A DNA stretch of 56,096 nucleotides from Bacteroidales bacterium (GTDB lineage: Bacteria > Bacteroidota > Bacteroidia > Bacteroidales > UBA10428): contig JAFGRC010000149.1 in the NCBI GenBank assembly GCA_016935355.1, positions 1 to 56,096 on the forward strand, read 5' to 3'. This document shows positions 43,104-52,064 of this stretch, piece after piece (within the stretch, counting starts at the first letter, position 1; each line of letters starts with the position of its first letter). The position numbers and the translations under genes are program-made. The notes under the pieces were generated by a model. That model was not told the DNA's origin, ran no database searches, and was given only the letters and a program-made list of their open reading frames with translations.

Positions 43104-44240
43104 ATGTTATTCCGCGATATTATTGGACAGGAAAAGATAAAGAAACGGTTGACCGAAACTGTGAAAAACAACCGTGCCGGTCACGCATGGCTGTTTTTCG
43201 GACCGGAAGGTTCCGGCAAACTGCCGCTGGCAATAGCATTTGCCAGATATATATCATGCCTGAATCCAAAGGAGTCGGATTCATGCGATACCTGCACAAG
43301 TTGCATAAAATACAAAAAATTTATCCACCCAGACCTGCATTTCAGTTTCCCTGTAAACAAAACCAGAGATAAGGACACAGTGATCTCTGACGGATTCATT
43401 AAAGAATGGCGGGATTTTTTAACCCTCAAACCATATGGCGGACTTGCAGAATGGTATGAATCAATAGGACTTGAAAACAAACAGGGCATCATCAGCACGG
43501 AAGAAAGCAAGCGCATCGCATATAAAATCAACTTAAAGGCTTATGAGTCGGATTACAAAACGGTAATTATCTGGCAGGCGGACCGGATGCATGATCAGGC
43601 TGCAAACAAGCTGTTAAAGCTGATTGAAGAACCGCCTCCAAATACTTTTTTCATTCTGGTGAGTGAAAAGCCCGAACAAATATTGCCTACCATACGATCA
43701 AGGTGCATGAACCTTAAGATACCACGGATTGAAGATGTGGTAATGCGGGACATATTAATGCTGAAACATGGGCTGGATGAACTGAAAGCCGGAGAAATTG
43801 CACGGATCGCTTCGGGAAATTATCAGAAGGCATTGACATTGTTGCAGGAACCGGAAGAATATCATTATTGTTTTACCAGATTCAGGGAACTGATGCGTTC
43901 ATGTTACCGGAAGAAAATTCCTGAAATCATGAAGATTGCCGATGAGCTGGCTTCACTGAACCGTGAAAAACAGAAATCATTTCTAAACTACAGCCTGGGA
44001 TTGGTACGTGAAAGTCTGATCATGCATTATGATCAACCCGGACTGGTTTATCTTTCAGATGAGGAAAATGAATTCACTTACAATTTTGCCCCTTTTATTA
44101 CCGGTGATAATGTGGTGCAGTTTAAGGAAGAACTGACAAAAGCCGCATTTGACATTGAGCGCAATGCCAATGGTAAGTTTGTTTTTCTTGATATGGCACT
44201 GACCATCTCACAGTTACTGAAGCAGGAGCAGAAAAAATGA
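43104..44240 (+). CDS. holB: DNA polymerase III delta prime subunit
   Basis: A 378-residue clamp-loader subunit. The N-terminal AAA+ fold has a degenerate Walker A (GPEGSGKL at 33-40, Leu in place of Thr/Ser), a Cys cluster (CLNPKESDSCDTCTSC) for zinc, and VIIWQADRMHDQAANKLLKL with the EEPPPNTFFILVS and RCMNLKIPR segments that mark delta prime. It does not hydrolyse ATP itself but orders the clamp loader. It converges with the LytTR gene. Confidence 0.92.
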   Translation: MLFRDIIGQEKIKKRLTETVKNNRAGHAWLFFGPEGSGKLPLAIAFARYISCLNPKESDSCDTCTSCIKYKKFIHPDLHFSFPVNKTRDKDTVISDGFIKEWRDFLTLKPYGGLAEWYESIGLENKQGIISTEESKRIAYKINLKAYESDYKTVIIWQADRMHDQAANKLLKLIEEPPPNTFFILVSEKPEQILPTIRSRCMNLKIPRIEDVVMRDILMLKHGLDELKAGEIARIASGNYQKALTLLQEPEEYHYCFTRFRELMRSCYRKKIPEIMKIADELASLNREKQKSFLNYSLGLVRESLIMHYDQPGLVYLSDEENEFTYNFAPFITGDNVVQFKEELTKAAFDIERNANGKFVFLDMALTISQLLKQEQKK

Positions 44241-44273
44241 TTGTGCTGATCAAAAACGGCCGGACAAGAAGTC

Positions 44274-45041
44274 TCAGAAATTGAATTTTTCCCTGATGTT
44301 TTTAAGGCCTTTGCGGCTCACCCGGATTTGCGCTCCATTCTTCAGTTTCATGATATAGTTGTCCCTGGAGTAAGGCTCGATCATGGATACCTGGTCAATT
44401 TTAACAATATATGAACGGTGCACCCGCACAAAAGAATCCGCATCGAGATGTTCCTCAAAATGGTTCATGGTTCCTTTTTTCAAATGTTTGCCTTCATCCG
44501 TATAAATCATCACATAATCGTCCTGTGCTTCCAGATAGATGATCCTGTCGACAGGTATCACGCGGATCCTCGTTCCGGATTTGACCACGATGCGATTAAG
44601 GTTATCGCCCAATGGTTGACGAATCAACCGGTTAATCGTATCATCACGATCAGGTTCAGGGTGGCTCTTGTCATGGCCGGCAGCAATTCTTTGTCTTACC
44701 CTGCTTACAGCGCTTATGAGCCGGTCTTTTGAATAAGGCTTTAACAGGTAATCCACGGCATTCATTTCAAAAGCCCGGATAGCATAATCATTGTGTGCGG
44801 TTATGAAAATGATTTCAGGTGACTGATCAACCAGTTCAAGCATTTCAAAACCATTTAGTTTCGGCATCTGGATATCCAGAAATACCAGATCGGGATCCAG
44901 TTCATTTATGGCTTTGATCCCTTCAAAACCATTTTCACATTCTTTGATGATCTCGATATCTTCAAGATCTTTAAGGAAGTTTTTGATCAGCTCCCGCGAC
45001 AATTCTTCGTCTTCAATAATAATGGTTTTAATCTTGTTCAT
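44274..45041 (-). CDS. LytTR-family response regulator
   Basis: A 255-residue regulator: a receiver domain with acceptor D56 (DLVFLDIQMPKLNGFE) and acidic residues in IIEDEELSR, and a C-terminal LytTR DNA-binding domain (RVIPVDRIIYLEAQDDYVMI, SFVRVHRSYIVKIDQV). Its ATG abuts the TAA of the LytS-type kinase gene with no gap, so they are translationally coupled and form a two-component pair. Its targets probably include the LiaF-like gene upstream in the same operon (inference). Confidence 0.94.
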   Translation of the reverse strand: MNKIKTIIIEDEELSRELIKNFLKDLEDIEIIKECENGFEGIKAINELDPDLVFLDIQMPKLNGFEMLELVDQSPEIIFITAHNDYAIRAFEMNAVDYLLKPYSKDRLISAVSRVRQRIAAGHDKSHPEPDRDDTINRLIRQPLGDNLNRIVVKSGTRIRVIPVDRIIYLEAQDDYVMIYTDEGKHLKKGTMNHFEEHLDADSFVRVHRSYIVKIDQVSMIEPYSRDNYIMKLKNGAQIRVSRKGLKNIREKFNF

Positions 45042-46100
45042 TTATACACTCTTATTTTGGGGTATGACGATCCGGATTTCAAAAGTGTTGACTTCTTTCC
45101 GGATGGCGATCAGGTCTTCCTGGTCATACATAATCTTCAGCCTGTTTCTGATATTTTGAAGGCCCAGTCCGGCACCCTGTTTCTGTTTCATTTCAGGATC
45201 ATATTGATTCCTGACCGTGATCAGCAATACATCCGGTTGCGGTTTGCAGACAAGCTCAATGGAGGCAGGTTCGGTATTTTCATAAATGCTGTATTTAACG
45301 GCATTTTCAATAAGCGGCTGAAGTATAAGTCCCGGAAGTTTCATATCGAGGGCCATATCATCAACAATCTGATGAACGGAAAGCCGTTTGCCAAATCTTA
45401 TTTTTTCAATATCCAGATACCGGTTTATGTTTTCCAGCTCTTCATGGAGCGGAGTTAATTTTTCATCTTTATTTGCCACGGAATACCTCAGAAAATCAGA
45501 GAGTTTAATGATCATTTCCTGGGCTTTTTCAGGGTGTATCAGGGTCAGGGAACTTATTGAGTTCAGGCTGTTAAAAAGGAAATGGGGATTGATCTGTGAT
45601 TTCAGTGAATTCAGTTCGGATTCCCTGACCAGTGTTTCCAGCCGGGCTTCTTTAACCAGACTGTTTTTCATATTGGTGTAATAGATCAGCAGATAGTAAA
45701 CCAGGATGATAAGCCAGTAGTATAAAATACCAGTGACGGATTTCCAGGGAATGGATCTTTTAAGATAATCCATATATCCGGTTTCGGATCCGAACATGGA
45801 ATATAAAATCACGTACTGTATTACGATCCACAGGGCCACAGCTGACAGGCAGGCAAAAATATGCCGGATGATAAAATTAAGGACTTTTTCACCCGCCGGT
45901 TTACCGTAAAACACCGGAAACCATAATCCCAGACCGATTGCGGCAAAGAGCACATTTACGGTCAGGCCTTCTCCGATCGCAACGTGAACGGGTATGCCGG
46001 CATACAGTGACGACAATACCACATGGACACAGATCACGATCAGCCATACAAGGAAATAGGCAACTATTGAACTGCGGTTATTCAGCAAAGGATTTTGCAT
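45042..46100 (-). CDS. LytS-type membrane sensor histidine kinase
   Basis: A 352-residue kinase with four N-terminal membrane segments (about 10-155) and a His_kinase domain. The phospho-His region is LNSLKSQINPHFLFNSLNSI, and the ATPase shows the N box LILQPLIENAVKYSI and the G box GAGLGLQNIRNRL. It lacks the CHASE- or 5TM-type input domain of classical LytS, so the stimulus is unknown. It lies between the LytTR gene (0 bases) and the LiaF-like gene (21 bases). Confidence 0.92.
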   Translation of the reverse strand: MQNPLLNNRSSIVAYFLVWLIVICVHVVLSSLYAGIPVHVAIGEGLTVNVLFAAIGLGLWFPVFYGKPAGEKVLNFIIRHIFACLSAVALWIVIQYVILYSMFGSETGYMDYLKRSIPWKSVTGILYYWLIILVYYLLIYYTNMKNSLVKEARLETLVRESELNSLKSQINPHFLFNSLNSISSLTLIHPEKAQEMIIKLSDFLRYSVANKDEKLTPLHEELENINRYLDIEKIRFGKRLSVHQIVDDMALDMKLPGLILQPLIENAVKYSIYENTEPASIELVCKPQPDVLLITVRNQYDPEMKQKQGAGLGLQNIRNRLKIMYDQEDLIAIRKEVNTFEIRIVIPQNKSV

Positions 46101-46121
46101 GACATCATGTCTGACGATATG

Positions 46122-46832
46122 TTAATCAGGATAACGCTTTATTTCCCCTCCTCCGAATATTACCGTACCTTTTATGATCAGCTGGGTTCCTTCATCTGTT
46201 GCACCTTCCTGTTTAATATACCGTTGTTTCTCACTGAATCCACCGAAAATTGAAACCACTCTGATCTTGATGTTCCAGTCCTCAGGAGCCATGATCTTCA
46301 TGCCACCGAAAAGACAGAACACGTCAATATAGTTTTTCCCCGGAGCAAGTTTTGCCCTGAACATGTCGTAATTCAAGCCGCCAAACACGGTTGTAACTTT
46401 ACCTCCCTTGAAATGCTGGGATTTGACGATCCGGTCGCCTCCGCCAAAAAATGCAAGTTCGTCGATGATATCATCATCGGAGATTATCGTCCGGTCGTGC
46501 CAGTCTTTATCGATTTTATGCCTGAAAATGATCAGAACGCCAATAAAGATCAGCAGGGAAGGCCAGAATAACTGCCAGAAATTGAAATGCCAGTGCAAAA
46601 AGTCGCGCATGTAAAAAACACCTCCGATCACCAGAAGGATAATCCCGGTTGTTTTGCTGCGCTGGCCCAGGACAAATACCAGCCCGATTATCATAAGCAG
46701 TACTTCCCAGCGAAAGAAATACCGGCGAATCTGGTAATCAAGAAGGCCGAAATTATCTGCAAGGAAGAACAATCCGATCAGCACCACGCCGATACCGAGC
46801 CATAATCTGCGGTCATAAGGTTTTGTTTCCAT
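46122..46832 (-). CDS. LiaF-like membrane protein (DUF5668)
   Basis: A 236-residue protein with four short N-terminal membrane segments (LGIGVVLIGLFFLADNFGLL, then LLMIIGLVFVLGQ, GIILLVIGGVFYM and FWPSLLIFIGVLIIF) and a C-terminal beta-rich domain (VTTVFGGLNYDMFRAKL, CLFGGMKIMAPEDWNIKI) typical of LiaF-like cell-wall-active antibiotic response proteins. In Firmicutes LiaF inhibits the LiaS kinase. Here it precedes a LytS/LytTR pair on the same strand. Confidence 0.88.
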   Translation of the reverse strand: METKPYDRRLWLGIGVVLIGLFFLADNFGLLDYQIRRYFFRWEVLLMIIGLVFVLGQRSKTTGIILLVIGGVFYMRDFLHWHFNFWQLFWPSLLIFIGVLIIFRHKIDKDWHDRTIISDDDIIDELAFFGGGDRIVKSQHFKGGKVTTVFGGLNYDMFRAKLAPGKNYIDVFCLFGGMKIMAPEDWNIKIRVVSIFGGFSEKQRYIKQEGATDEGTQLIIKGTVIFGGGEIKRYPD

Positions 46833-47040
46833 TTTTAAATCTCATTTTAATGAATTGTGATTTAAAAATAGTCACTTAAAACGGATTCACGATTGACAAA
46901 TCGGTAAAAGACCCTGACTTGTCGGTAAGCCGCGGCTATCTGGCAACAGACGCCTGCCGGACCAAAGACGGGAAGTTCTTCCGGAATGGAACAATCAACC
47001 TGCTTTTGCAGCGGAATTAAAAACTAACACCGGTACAGCT

Positions 47041-47787
47041 TCATTTTGCCTTCCCCTGGTTGGCTACGGCTTCCATGGCTTTTCTGATAGCTTCCGGATC
47101 ACCCAGGTAATAGTGTTTGATGGGCTTGAGATCTTCATCAAGCTCATAAACAAGCGGAACACCGGTGGGGATGTTCAGGCTGATAATTTCTTCGTCGGAC
47201 ATGTTGTCGAGATATTTGACAAGTGCCCTGAGACTGTTTCCGTGCGCGGCAATCAGTATCCTTTTTCCGGTTCTGATAGCGGGAGCAATGGTATCATGCC
47301 AGAAAGGAAGAAACCTTTCAACAGTATCTTTCAGACATTCGGTCGTGGGAATATCCCGAAAATCAACATCTGCATACATACGCTGGTTGCCCGGATATCT
47401 CGGATCGGTTTTTTCAAGTCCGGGAGGCGGGACATCGTAACTGCGTCTCCAGAGCTTGACTTTTTCTTCACCGTGTTTGGCAGCAGTTTCAGCTTTATTC
47501 AAGCCCTGAAGTGCACCGTAATGACGTTCGTTCAGACGCCAGGTCTTGATCCATGGGATCCACAACTGATCCATTTCTTCAAGGGCCAGCCAGAGGGTTC
47601 TCAAAGCCCTTTTCAGAACGGAAACGTATGCAATATCAAATTCAAAACCGGCTTCCTTCATCATCTTACCTGATTCATGAGCTTCTGCTATACCTTTTTC
47701 GGACAGATCAACATCGGTCCATCCCGTAAAGCGGTTTTCTTTATTCCAGGTACTCTCACCATGTCGTAACAATACTATTTTATACAT
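47041..47787 (-). CDS. gpmA: 2,3-bisphosphoglycerate-dependent phosphoglycerate mutase
   Basis: A 248-residue dPGM of glycolysis. The catalytic His is in the N-terminal [20 protein letters not shown]; the second His is in [29 protein letters not shown] and RRSYDVPPP are also present. Full length, with the C-terminal tail typical of dPGM. A strong promoter lies upstream. Confidence 0.96.
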   Translation of the reverse strand: MYKIVLLRHGESTWNKENRFTGWTDVDLSEKGIAEAHESGKMMKEAGFEFDIAYVSVLKRALRTLWLALEEMDQLWIPWIKTWRLNERHYGALQGLNKAETAAKHGEEKVKLWRRSYDVPPPGLEKTDPRYPGNQRMYADVDFRDIPTTECLKDTVERFLPFWHDTIAPAIRTGKRILIAAHGNSLRALVKYLDNMSDEEIISLNIPTGVPLVYELDEDLKPIKHYYLGDPEAIRKAMEAVANQGKAK

Positions 47788-47838
47788 CGGTCGATTGGTT
47801 TAAATTATAAGGGCTAAGTAAGTATATGAACTGAGAAG

Positions 47839-47868
47839 CAAAGATAAAAAACCAATTAGAAATAACAA
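47839..47868 (-). promoter_or_regulatory. Promoter of gpmA (-33 TTG, -7 TATCTTTG)
   Basis: On the minus strand TTG (47868-47866), exactly 19 bases, then TATCTTTG (47846-47839): a complete match to the Bacteroidetes sigma factor layout. The start codon is 52 bases downstream of the -7 box. Confidence 0.7.
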
Positions 47869-47937
47869 TAAGCAGAAAGGTTTCAGCAAATCCATGCCGG
47901 TGTCGAAACACAATAATTCAAACTTCCGGTTTTTTCC

Positions 47938-48855
47938 TTAACTGTAATAAATCATGCTTTTATCGTCACAGCAATGGTACCCGAACTGAATGGTAACATG
48001 GATGATGCCGAAATGGTTTAGCAGAATATCGTCGATCTGTTTCCTGATTTTTTCCGTTTCACTGATCTTCAGATCATGGATCAGATCCACATGGCATTCA
48101 AAGTGTATCTCCTGATCATTCAGGTTCCAGGCATGAATGTGGTGGATGTTGTCAATTTCGGGAATTTCTTCCAGCGCTTTTTTAAGCTTTTTCAGATCAA
48201 GCCCTTGCGGCGTACTCTGCATCAGAATATCAACAGCTTCCCGGATGATCTGGTAAGTTTCCTTCAGCAAATAGATGCCCAGCATAAACGTTACCAGCGG
48301 GTCGATCCAGTACAGACCGAAAAAATAGATCAGAACGGCCGTAATGATCACCAGGATGGAAGATACCGTATCACCAAACAGGTGCAGGTAAGCCGACCTG
48401 ATGTTGAGATTGTGGTTTTTATGTTCTCTCAGCAGGAAAACGGAAATCAGGTTGGCCAGAAAGCCTGCCACAGCCACAACGAACATGATAAGACCTTTAA
48501 TGGGTTGCGGATCCCGCAGACGTTGATAAGCCTCCACAAAAAGATAAATAATAATAACTGTCAGGACAACAGCATTGAAGAGCGCAGCCAGGATCTCAAT
48601 CCGTTTATAGCCAAAGGTCCTTTTGGTTGAATACCTGTGCTGGCTGACAAGATGGGCAATATAGGCAATGAATAGGGCAAATGTATCGCCCAGGTTATGC
48701 AACGCATCGGACAGCAGTGCCAGACTGTTCGAAAGCAGTCCCCCAATAACTTCTGCAATGGTGATTGTGAAATTCAGGACAGTGGACAGGAGTAAATTCT
48801 TCTCTTTTATTCCTGCATTGTCTGAATCATGTGGCCGGTGATCATGACGATTCAA
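47938..48855 (-). CDS. Cation diffusion facilitator (CzcD/ZitB-like)
   Basis: A 305-residue metal exporter with six membrane segments and a cytoplasmic C-terminal domain. Metal site A is seen as LLSDALHNLGDTFALF and SAYLHLFGDTVSSI. The N-terminus is His/Asp-rich (NRHDHRPHDSD), and the C-terminal part has HHIHAWNLNDQEIHFECHVD. The substrate is likely Zn2+, exchanged for protons. TTG at 48855 is the only start before the first membrane segment that I can support. Confidence 0.92.
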   Translation of the reverse strand: MNRHDHRPHDSDNAGIKEKNLLLSTVLNFTITIAEVIGGLLSNSLALLSDALHNLGDTFALFIAYIAHLVSQHRYSTKRTFGYKRIEILAALFNAVVLTVIIIYLFVEAYQRLRDPQPIKGLIMFVVAVAGFLANLISVFLLREHKNHNLNIRSAYLHLFGDTVSSILVIITAVLIYFFGLYWIDPLVTFMLGIYLLKETYQIIREAVDILMQSTPQGLDLKKLKKALEEIPEIDNIHHIHAWNLNDQEIHFECHVDLIHDLKISETEKIRKQIDDILLNHFGIIHVTIQFGYHCCDDKSMIYYS

Positions 48856-48880
48856 AACACAAGGAGCTTAAAAAGCAAAG

Positions 48881-49993
48881 TTACGCAGTTTTCTTTTCCG
48901 GCCATCGCCAGATTATGAATCCTATTCCTATCAATACAAACGGAATGCTCAGTATCTGTCCCATATTCAGTGTAAGGCTGTCCTCAAAGGATTCCTGATT
49001 TTCCTTGATGAATTCTATGAGAAATCTGGACAAGAACACAAGTGTCAGAAACAAACCGAAAAGAAAGCCTTCCCGGAGGCGTTCATTATATTTGTAATAA
49101 ACAAATAACAACAAAAAGAAAATCAACAGATAACACGATGCCTCGTAAATCTGCGAAGGAAAACGGGGCATTCCAAGGATGGTGGCAGTGAAATGAAAAC
49201 CCCTGATATCCCTTTCAAACTTATAATTTATTGAGTCGTTTTCCGGAGCTTTTACGTTGCTGTCAAAATTATAGCGGGATAAATCATCCATCAGCACATA
49301 ATCGCCCAGTTGTTTCACAATTTGCTCATCATTAACATTTCTGGCAAATGTTATGTTCATTTCAACGGGAACGTATCCGCCCTTGTTTTCCACATTTTTA
49401 ATTTTACTGTAACTGATATGCCGGATGCGGTCATCGTACTGGTCCGTTAAAAGGTCAGTAAGATCCCGTGTAAAAACAAAGCCATAATTGCTGTTCGTTG
49501 GTTTTCCGTATATTTCCGAATTCATCAGGTTGCCCGTCCGGATCATCGCACCGGCCAGTGCCGTTACCATTACGATCATATCCATCACCCACAGGTATGA
49601 CATTTTTGTTTTACGGGCAAAAAGGTATATTCCGGCCAGAATTCCCACAGCTGCTCCGTGACTGGCCAGTCCCTGAAAGCCCGTAAACCGGAAATCCTTA
49701 CCCGGGGTACCCTGCCAGGGCAGGAAGATTTCAAGGATATGCTGACTGTAATAATCAAACTCATAGAAAAGACAATGTCCGAGTCTTGCTCCGATAATGG
49801 TGCTGATAACCATGTATATGGTCAATTTGTCAATGATTTCGGGCTGAAGGCCTTTATTTTTAAATATTCGCGACAAAATGATATAACCTGCAACAAAACC
49901 AAGAGCAAAAAGAAGGCTGTAATACCTGATTTCAAAATTTCCAAAATCAATCAGCTGTGGCCTTACGTTCCAGATAATGTATGTTATTGACAT
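48881..49993 (-). CDS. lgt: Prolipoprotein diacylglyceryl transferase
   Basis: Lgt (370 aa) attaches diacylglycerol to lipoprotein lipobox Cys. Membrane segments and family motifs are present: LASHGAAVGILAG, AMIRTGNLMNSEIYG and RFPSQIYEA. It is about 90 residues longer than E. coli Lgt because of an insert between the catalytic Asn motif and FPSQIYEA (about residues 175-270), which looks soluble and is probably periplasmic. Lengthened Lgt is seen in other Bacteroidetes. Confidence 0.93.
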   Translation of the reverse strand: MSITYIIWNVRPQLIDFGNFEIRYYSLLFALGFVAGYIILSRIFKNKGLQPEIIDKLTIYMVISTIIGARLGHCLFYEFDYYSQHILEIFLPWQGTPGKDFRFTGFQGLASHGAAVGILAGIYLFARKTKMSYLWVMDMIVMVTALAGAMIRTGNLMNSEIYGKPTNSNYGFVFTRDLTDLLTDQYDDRIRHISYSKIKNVENKGGYVPVEMNITFARNVNDEQIVKQLGDYVLMDDLSRYNFDSNVKAPENDSINYKFERDIRGFHFTATILGMPRFPSQIYEASCYLLIFFLLLFVYYKYNERLREGFLFGLFLTLVFLSRFLIEFIKENQESFEDSLTLNMGQILSIPFVLIGIGFIIWRWPEKKTA

Positions 49994-50016
49994 AGCCGGA
50001 AATATAAATATTTCTG

Positions 50017-50045
50017 CAAATCTAATAAAACTACCTATAGCGCAA
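50017..50045 (-). promoter_or_regulatory. Promoter of lgt (-33 TTG, -7 TAGATTTG)
   Basis: On the minus strand TTG (50045-50043), 18 bases, then TAGATTTG (50024-50017). The lgt ATG lies 23 bases downstream, a short leader. A plus-strand TATATTTG at 50059-50066 may serve the divergent Big_5 gene. Confidence 0.6.
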
Positions 50046-50145
50046 CACTTTTGTTATTTATATTTGCTGATGGAATGATTTTAATATGATCATGACGGTA
50101 ACCGGTCCGGACTTTTAATACCGGTGAACATAAACACGATAAACC

Positions 50146-52017
50146 ATGCCAGGATCCCTTGGAAAGACCACAGAAAGCGTTTGTCCAGAAAAGAAGAATA
50201 AAACAAAGATCATTTATTCTAAAAGGAATAATACAAAAAGGATAATTTGCTGCCATAACCTGGCCATACTGTTTATTATACTCCTGTATGGCTGCGCGCA
50301 GGTGGGCGCTCCAACAGGCGGACCAAGAGACACAACTCCTCCGTTAGTTGTGAAAAGTGAACCGGGAAACCGGACGATTAATTTTTCCGGTAATGAAATA
50401 ACTATTTTATTCGATGAATATATTGTACTGAAGAATCTGAACAGAGAGTTGCTTGTGTCCCCCCCGCTGGAAATCAGGCCTGATGTCAGGGTAAGAAGCA
50501 AATACATACTGATAAGCCTGAACAATGATCTGTTGCCGAATACAACATATACAATGAATTTCGGTGATGCAATTACTGACAACAATGAAGGAAATATCCT
50601 GAAAAGATTTGAATTTGTCTTTTCGACCGGCAGTTATATTGATTCGCTTGCATTGACCGGAACGGCATTGAGTGCCACTGATCATAAACCCCCTCTGGAA
50701 AGTGAGGATGTTTATATTATGTTGTATGAAGATCCGGGTGATTCTGTCCCGTTGCTCGAACTACCACGTTATCTGGGCGGAATTAACGAAAGTGGTCATT
50801 TTCTGGTTAACAATATCCGTCCCGGTACCTTCAGGGTAATTGCATTAAAAGATACGGACGGTGATCTGCGGTATGATCCCCTTACAGATGCCATTGCATT
50901 TGCCGATACCCTTGTGGTTATCGGTCCGGAAACCGTTGAGGAAATACACATCATTTCAGATACCGTACAAACGGCTGATACGGTTCGCGATGAAGGATTC
51001 CTTCTGCAGGCCGTGAAACTGGATATGTACTATTTTTATGAAGAGACCGGCAGGATATTCCTGAATACAAGGAGCCGCGAATCTCCCCGGGAAGTTTTCC
51101 TCACTTTTACACGTTCAGCGTATGATTCCGTTACGATAAGACCCCTGAACTTCGAACCCGACAGCACATGGTTCATAGCGCAATATACATCGGATATGGA
51201 CAGCATAAGATACTGGATTACGGATACTTCAATTGCGGCCATGGAAAGGATCGATCTGGAAGTGTCATTTATGACGACAGACCCTGAAGAACAATTTATC
51301 ATGCAACATGATACGGTTCAACTTCTTTACAGACCAACGGAAAGGGCAAGGTCAGCCGCAAGGCGGCAGGAAGATGCACTTGAACCGCAGCGTGAGACTG
51401 GACTGAGACTCACGTCCGGTACAGCCAATAACAGATCCATTGAACCGAAAGCCATGATCCGCTATATTGCCGGCACACCTCTGGCAGAATTAGATCCCGG
51501 GCGTGTTGAGTTAAAAAGGATCGTTGATTCACTTGAATATGATCATGCATTTACTGTTGTCAGGGATACGAACGACATCAGGTGTTTCATGATTTCGGCG
51601 CTTTGGGAAGAAGAGAGTCAATACCACCTGGTCATTCTGCCCGGGGCCGTAAGTGATATTTTCGGACTGGAAAATGATTCGGTCAGGTTAAATTTCAGTA
51701 CCCTGCCTGAAGATTATTATGCAAACATACGGGTTACGGTAGAAAGTGCCTATTTTCCCCTCATAATACAGCTCATGGATGCAAAGGAACAGATTGTCCG
51801 GCAACATTTTATGGAACGGCCGGGAACCTTCACATTTGAATATATGATACCGGGGACCTATTCCTTAAAAGCCATTCATGACCGTAATAACAACAAAAAA
51901 TGGGATACCGGCAATTATTTCAGGAAAATCCAGCCCGAATCCGTGTTCTATAATAAGACAAGGACAGAAGCCAGGTCCAACTGGGATTATGAGATATTAT
52001 GGCAGATTACGGATTGA
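50146..52017 (+). CDS. Big_5 (SbsA Ig-like) domain lipoprotein
   Basis: A 623-residue exported protein. The lipobox is IILLYGC with Cys at 50, followed by AQVGAPTGGPRDTTPP, the usual start of a Bacteroidetes family with one SbsA-type Ig-like (Big_5) domain (residues about 65-170; VVKSEPGNRTINFSGNEITI, PNTTYTMNFGDAITDNNEGN). A beta-rich remainder ends with GTYSLKAIHDRNNNKKWDTG, a Ca-binding-like loop. Function unknown, probably surface-exposed. The n-region before the lipobox is unusually long (about 40 residues); no later ATG is available, so a rare start codon cannot be excluded. Confidence 0.82.
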   Translation: MPGSLGKTTESVCPEKKNKTKIIYSKRNNTKRIICCHNLAILFIILLYGCAQVGAPTGGPRDTTPPLVVKSEPGNRTINFSGNEITILFDEYIVLKNLNRELLVSPPLEIRPDVRVRSKYILISLNNDLLPNTTYTMNFGDAITDNNEGNILKRFEFVFSTGSYIDSLALTGTALSATDHKPPLESEDVYIMLYEDPGDSVPLLELPRYLGGINESGHFLVNNIRPGTFRVIALKDTDGDLRYDPLTDAIAFADTLVVIGPETVEEIHIISDTVQTADTVRDEGFLLQAVKLDMYYFYEETGRIFLNTRSRESPREVFLTFTRSAYDSVTIRPLNFEPDSTWFIAQYTSDMDSIRYWITDTSIAAMERIDLEVSFMTTDPEEQFIMQHDTVQLLYRPTERARSAARRQEDALEPQRETGLRLTSGTANNRSIEPKAMIRYIAGTPLAELDPGRVELKRIVDSLEYDHAFTVVRDTNDIRCFMISALWEEESQYHLVILPGAVSDIFGLENDSVRLNFSTLPEDYYANIRVTVESAYFPLIIQLMDAKEQIVRQHFMERPGTFTFEYMIPGTYSLKAIHDRNNNKKWDTGNYFRKIQPESVFYNKTRTEARSNWDYEILWQITD

Positions 52018-52038
52018 TGCGGTTAAGTCAAATTTGAT

Positions 52039-52046
52039 TATTTTTG
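52039..52046 (+). promoter_or_regulatory. Candidate -7 promoter element of ricT
   Basis: TATTTTTG (TAnnTTTG) lies 19 bases before the ATG at 52065 and overlaps an in-frame TTG at 52044. A start at 52044 would therefore lie within the promoter, which favours 52065. Confidence 0.45.
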
Positions 52047-52064
52047 TCAATAATTTTATTTGCC

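Noticed and set aside
46833-47040. The 208-base gap between the LiaF-like gene and gpmA as a small RNA gene
   Set aside because: No promoter element, stable hairpin with a U-run or conserved motif was visible.
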